Assembly (NCBI GenBank): GCA_910584435.1
Contig: CAJUAP010000096.1
Location: 1-6,488, forward strand
DNA from: an uncultured Acetatifactor sp.
Lineage (GTDB): Bacteria > Bacillota > Clostridia > Lachnospirales > Lachnospiraceae
Direction: 5' to 3'
DNA length: 6,488 nucleotides
Part shown: positions 4,652 to 6,488 of the stretch, in pieces
How positions within the stretch are numbered: position 1 is the stretch's first letter
Layout of the letters: each line of letters opens with the position of its first letter
Position numbers and translations under genes: made by a program
Notes under the pieces: model-generated
Databases searched by the model: none
Seen by the model: the letters and a program-made list of their open reading frames with translations, nothing else
What the model was told of the DNA's origin: nothing

Positions 4652-5723
4652 TAAACCATATTGTTATATTTCCCATAGAACATTCTATTTCCATCTCTTT
4701 TGACGCACGATTGTCTATGGTTCTCTTCTGGGAAAATCCGCCGCTGATATAACCGCTGTCTCCCACCTGGATACTCCCCATATGACCTTCCAGATAGTAG
4801 TTAAAATCGTTCTCGCTGCCCACCAGACCTATCTCCACATTTCCCATCGCACATTCCACATCGGCATTGTTCAGAACAGTACCCTCCGCTATCAGTTCTC
4901 CCGCGCCTACTTCCACATCCAGATTCCCTGCTTCCATGCCTGTCATATCTATTTTTCCGGCACCAATGCTTACATCCAATTCCTGCACCTTGGGATCATT
5001 CAGCGCAATACTTCCGGCACCAACCTCCAGGGAAGCTTCCTGTGCATTGAGATTGCTGAACCACAGCGCTCCTGCACCTACATCAATCTCCACTTCCTCA
5101 AAGTAATAATTCTCCGGCACATACAGGGTCACTTCACCTTTCTGGCTTCCCCCTCTGCTCGTACTGGTAGATTTAATGTACAGCGTATTGTCTTCCACAA
5201 ATCCCTGAAACTTATGGACGCCTTCTGCCTCTACGTAGAAATTATCATCATCCGATACTATTGTGGTGAAACTGCCGCCTCCCAATTCTATATCCAGATC
5301 CTCGATATCCGTTCCAAGCTGATATTTTGCCACATTCCCTTTCCAAATTTGATAAACCTCATCAAAATCAAAGGCATCCTCAATATCATATAAGCCTTCC
5401 CAGCCAGTCTCCCAGTCCTCGGAAGCATAGCCGTCCTCTATCACATCATCCCCCTCAACGATGCTTAATACATCTGTCTGCTCCACACTGAGTACCTGTT
5501 CACATACATCATATTCCTGTGCATATGCATTATGATGATTTATTACAAAATTCCACCCCCACCAGTTTCCCCCATCCATACGAATTCTGCCGCCGGTCAC
5601 GTCTTCCACTACCGCCCTTATGGTAGCCTGGCCTGCCACGGAGCGGCCAGCCATACCAAGCGTCACCCCGACACCAATCAGCACAAGAGCTAAAATGCCA
5701 CAGCCTTTCATAAATCTTTTCAT
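4644..5723 (-). CDS. DUF4097 family protein with N-terminal signal anchor and beta-rung repeats, 359 aa
   Basis: The N-terminus (KRFMK, then a hydrophobic run at ~8-30) is a signal peptide or anchor, so the rest should lie outside the membrane. Residues ~70-135 are very acidic. From ~140 the protein is a strand-rich DUF4097-type (adhesin-like beta-helix) domain. VGAG/IGAG recurs at 215, 234, 253 and 272, exactly 19 residues apart, and later rungs become AMGN (292-295), HMGS (314-317) and SMGN (349-352). DUF4097 proteins are widespread in Firmicutes next to DUF1700/HAAS membrane proteins and PadR-type regulators, with a presumed envelope role and no proven activity known to me. The ATG at 5723 follows the upstream stop by 6 bases, and its ribosome binding site (AAAGGGGG) overlaps the end of the upstream gene, so translation is probably coupled. 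Confidence 0.82.
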   Translation of the reverse strand: MKRFMKGCGILALVLIGVGVTLGMAGRSVAGQATIRAVVEDVTGGRIRMDGGNWWGWNFVINHHNAYAQEYDVCEQVLSVEQTDVLSIVEGDDVIEDGYASEDWETGWEGLYDIEDAFDFDEVYQIWKGNVAKYQLGTDIEDLDIELGGGSFTTIVSDDDNFYVEAEGVHKFQGFVEDNTLYIKSTSTSRGGSQKGEVTLYVPENYYFEEVEIDVGAGALWFSNLNAQEASLEVGAGSIALNDPKVQELDVSIGAGKIDMTGMEAGNLDVEVGAGELIAEGTVLNNADVECAMGNVEIGLVGSENDFNYYLEGHMGSIQVGDSGYISGGFSQKRTIDNRASKEMEIECSMGNITIWFMD

Positions 5724-5729
5724 TTTTGA

Positions 5730-6488
5730 TTACCCCCTTTGCAGATTTCTCTCCACGCCTCTTTCTGATTTTTTGAACAGGCATCGGAACAAATGTCCAA
5801 GTCCCCTGAATATAGCCGGTGTAACAATACCTGCCATGGCCACAGTCAGCATCAGGAACAGCAGACCAATACCGCCGCACACCAGACCGCTCCCAATCAT
5901 GGCCATCCCAACCCACGGTTCAGTAAACAGACACAGAAATCCCACCACAATCAGCACCACCAGCACCACAAACATCGCTGCAAATACTGCTCCACAGGCA
6001 GCTATCATTCCAAACCATGCCGCAATCATTCCAAGCAGTGTTCCTGCTGCTCCAAGCGCTATCCCAATGATTCCCGTTCCTACTCCTAACAAAACCGGAG
6101 AAGCCAAGACCACCAATACCACAATTAAAGCTGTCGTCCAGCCGGACATATGCGATTTTCCTGCTTTTCCCTCGCTCTGTGATGCATCTGCCGCTGTCGC
6201 CTGAGAATATATCGTATTTCCATAGACTCTGCTGCCAGAATCTCTACTTCCGAAGGTTTCACCGCCATAGGATGCATTTCCGGACGATCCGTTTTCGGAA
6301 GATGCACTTCCGAACGCTCCGTTTCCAAAGGATGCGTTTCCGGCCCCTTCGTTTCCGCAGGAGGTATTTCCAAAAGTTCCGTTTTCGCAGGATACACTTC
6401 CGGACACTCCGTTTTCAAAGGATGCGTTTCCGACCCCTTCGTTTCCGCAGGAGGTATTTCCAAAAGTTCCGTTTTCGCAGGATACACT
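5730..6488 (-). CDS. DUF1700/HAAS-like membrane protein, 5' end outside the window
   Basis: The frame is open to the right edge and 252 residues are visible. The first ~90 are a low-complexity repeat rich in Gly, Asn, Ser and Glu. A polar linker follows, then a long hydrophobic region from about TTALIVVLVVLASPVLLGVG, with Gly-rich membrane segments, a short FTEPWVG loop, a last membrane segment, and a basic tail ending KKSERGVERNLQRG. This layout matches the membrane half of DUF1700/HAAS proteins, whose N-terminal cytosolic domain, if present, would be beyond the edge. Its place 6 bases ahead of a DUF4097 gene is the common arrangement for the pair, usually under a PadR-type regulator. A GTG at 6407 could be taken for a start, but it lies inside the repeat, lacks a ribosome binding site, and the frame continues upstream. 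Confidence 0.72.
   Translation of the reverse strand, partial: SVSCENGTFGNTSCGNEGVGNASFENGVSGSVSCENGTFGNTSCGNEGAGNASFGNGAFGSASSENGSSGNASYGGETFGSRDSGSRVYGNTIYSQATAADASQSEGKAGKSHMSGWTTALIVVLVVLASPVLLGVGTGIIGIALGAAGTLLGMIAAWFGMIAACGAVFAAMFVVLVVLIVVGFLCLFTEPWVGMAMIGSGLVCGGIGLLFLMLTVAMAGIVTPAIFRGLGHLFRCLFKKSERGVERNLQRG
5733..5740 (-). promoter_or_regulatory. Ribosome binding site of the DUF4097 gene
   Basis: On the minus strand AAAGGGGG lies 9 bases before the ATG at 5723. It is inside the last codons of the upstream gene, which supports coupled translation from the ATG at 5723 rather than the one at 5708. Confidence 0.7.
6219..6488 (-). repeat. Coding tandem repeat: 30-bp units grouped in 90-bp blocks
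   Basis: Nine 30-bp units run to the window edge and encode 10-residue units of the type SVSCENGTFG, NTSCGNEGAG, NASFGNGAFG. Units are most alike every third copy. Block 6309-6398 and block 6399-6488 differ at only 4 of 90 positions, and the last 54 bases of each are identical. Units closer to the membrane domain are more diverged. The near-identity points to recent duplication. Because the unit is a multiple of three, copy number could change without shifting frame. Confidence 0.85.

Noticed and set aside
4782..5393. 203-codon plus-strand frame opposite the DUF4097 gene
   Set aside because: It is a shadow of the minus-strand gene. It lacks a ribosome binding site and its composition reflects the complementary strand of the beta repeats.
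5530..6204. Other frames over the DUF4097/DUF1700 junction on both strands
   Set aside because: They are shadows caused by low stop density in the repeat-like hydrophobic code. None has a start signal or a family resemblance.
6219..6488. CRISPR-like array
   Set aside because: Repeats are contiguous 30-bp units without unique spacers and are in frame with a protein, so this is a coding tandem repeat.

Overview
The window looks like a chromosomal segment of a gut-type member of the Clostridia, most likely the Lachnospiraceae. The reasons are strong GGAGG-type ribosome binding sites, mixed GC content, and the gene families present: a Tn-type large serine recombinase tail, AraM/EgsA, a stand-alone ECF S component, and a HAAS/DUF1700 plus DUF4097 pair. 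The genus cannot be fixed from the sequence alone.

Left part (1-1722, plus strand). The first ~400 bases are gene debris. There is the tail of a large serine recombinase broken by a stop, then a fragment of a TPR-like protein, then a short fragment resembling the end of a suppressor-of-fused (SUFU) domain, each in a different frame from the piece before it. Two intact genes follow as a probable operon: an uncharacterised Trp-rich 257-aa cytosolic protein and a DUF1877/YfbM-like protein. SUFU-type proteins are known among bacterial immunity genes, so this may be the worn edge of a mobile element carrying orphan immunity-type genes. That last step is inference.

Middle part (1860-4576). An egsA/araM-type glycerol-1-phosphate dehydrogenase gene lies on the minus strand. 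Its start should be placed 12 codons downstream of the longest open frame. It diverges from an ECF transporter S component on the plus strand, which carries an unusual N-terminal extension with two membrane segments. The ~660-base divergent intergenic region holds an extended -10 promoter for egsA, two strong inverted repeats behind it, a nested TGTGCC/GGCACA palindrome, further hairpins, and a possible 49-codon small gene whose stop overlaps the S-component start as ATGA. A clear hairpin terminator closes the plus-strand unit.

Right part (4644-6488, minus strand). Two genes form a tight operon entering from the right edge. The first is a DUF1700/HAAS-like membrane protein, N-terminally cut by the window, with a 30/90-bp coding tandem repeat. 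It is followed after 6 bases by a DUF4097 protein with a signal anchor and a C-terminal repeat of 19-residue rungs. Such pairs are commonly run by a PadR-type regulator, which would lie beyond the right edge.

No CRISPR array, tRNA, rRNA, complete insertion sequence or recognised riboswitch was seen. Nothing in the window is a demonstrably new system. The best leads are the coupled small ORF, the structured divergent intergenic region, the tandem repeat open in two frames, and the uncharacterised Trp-rich family.
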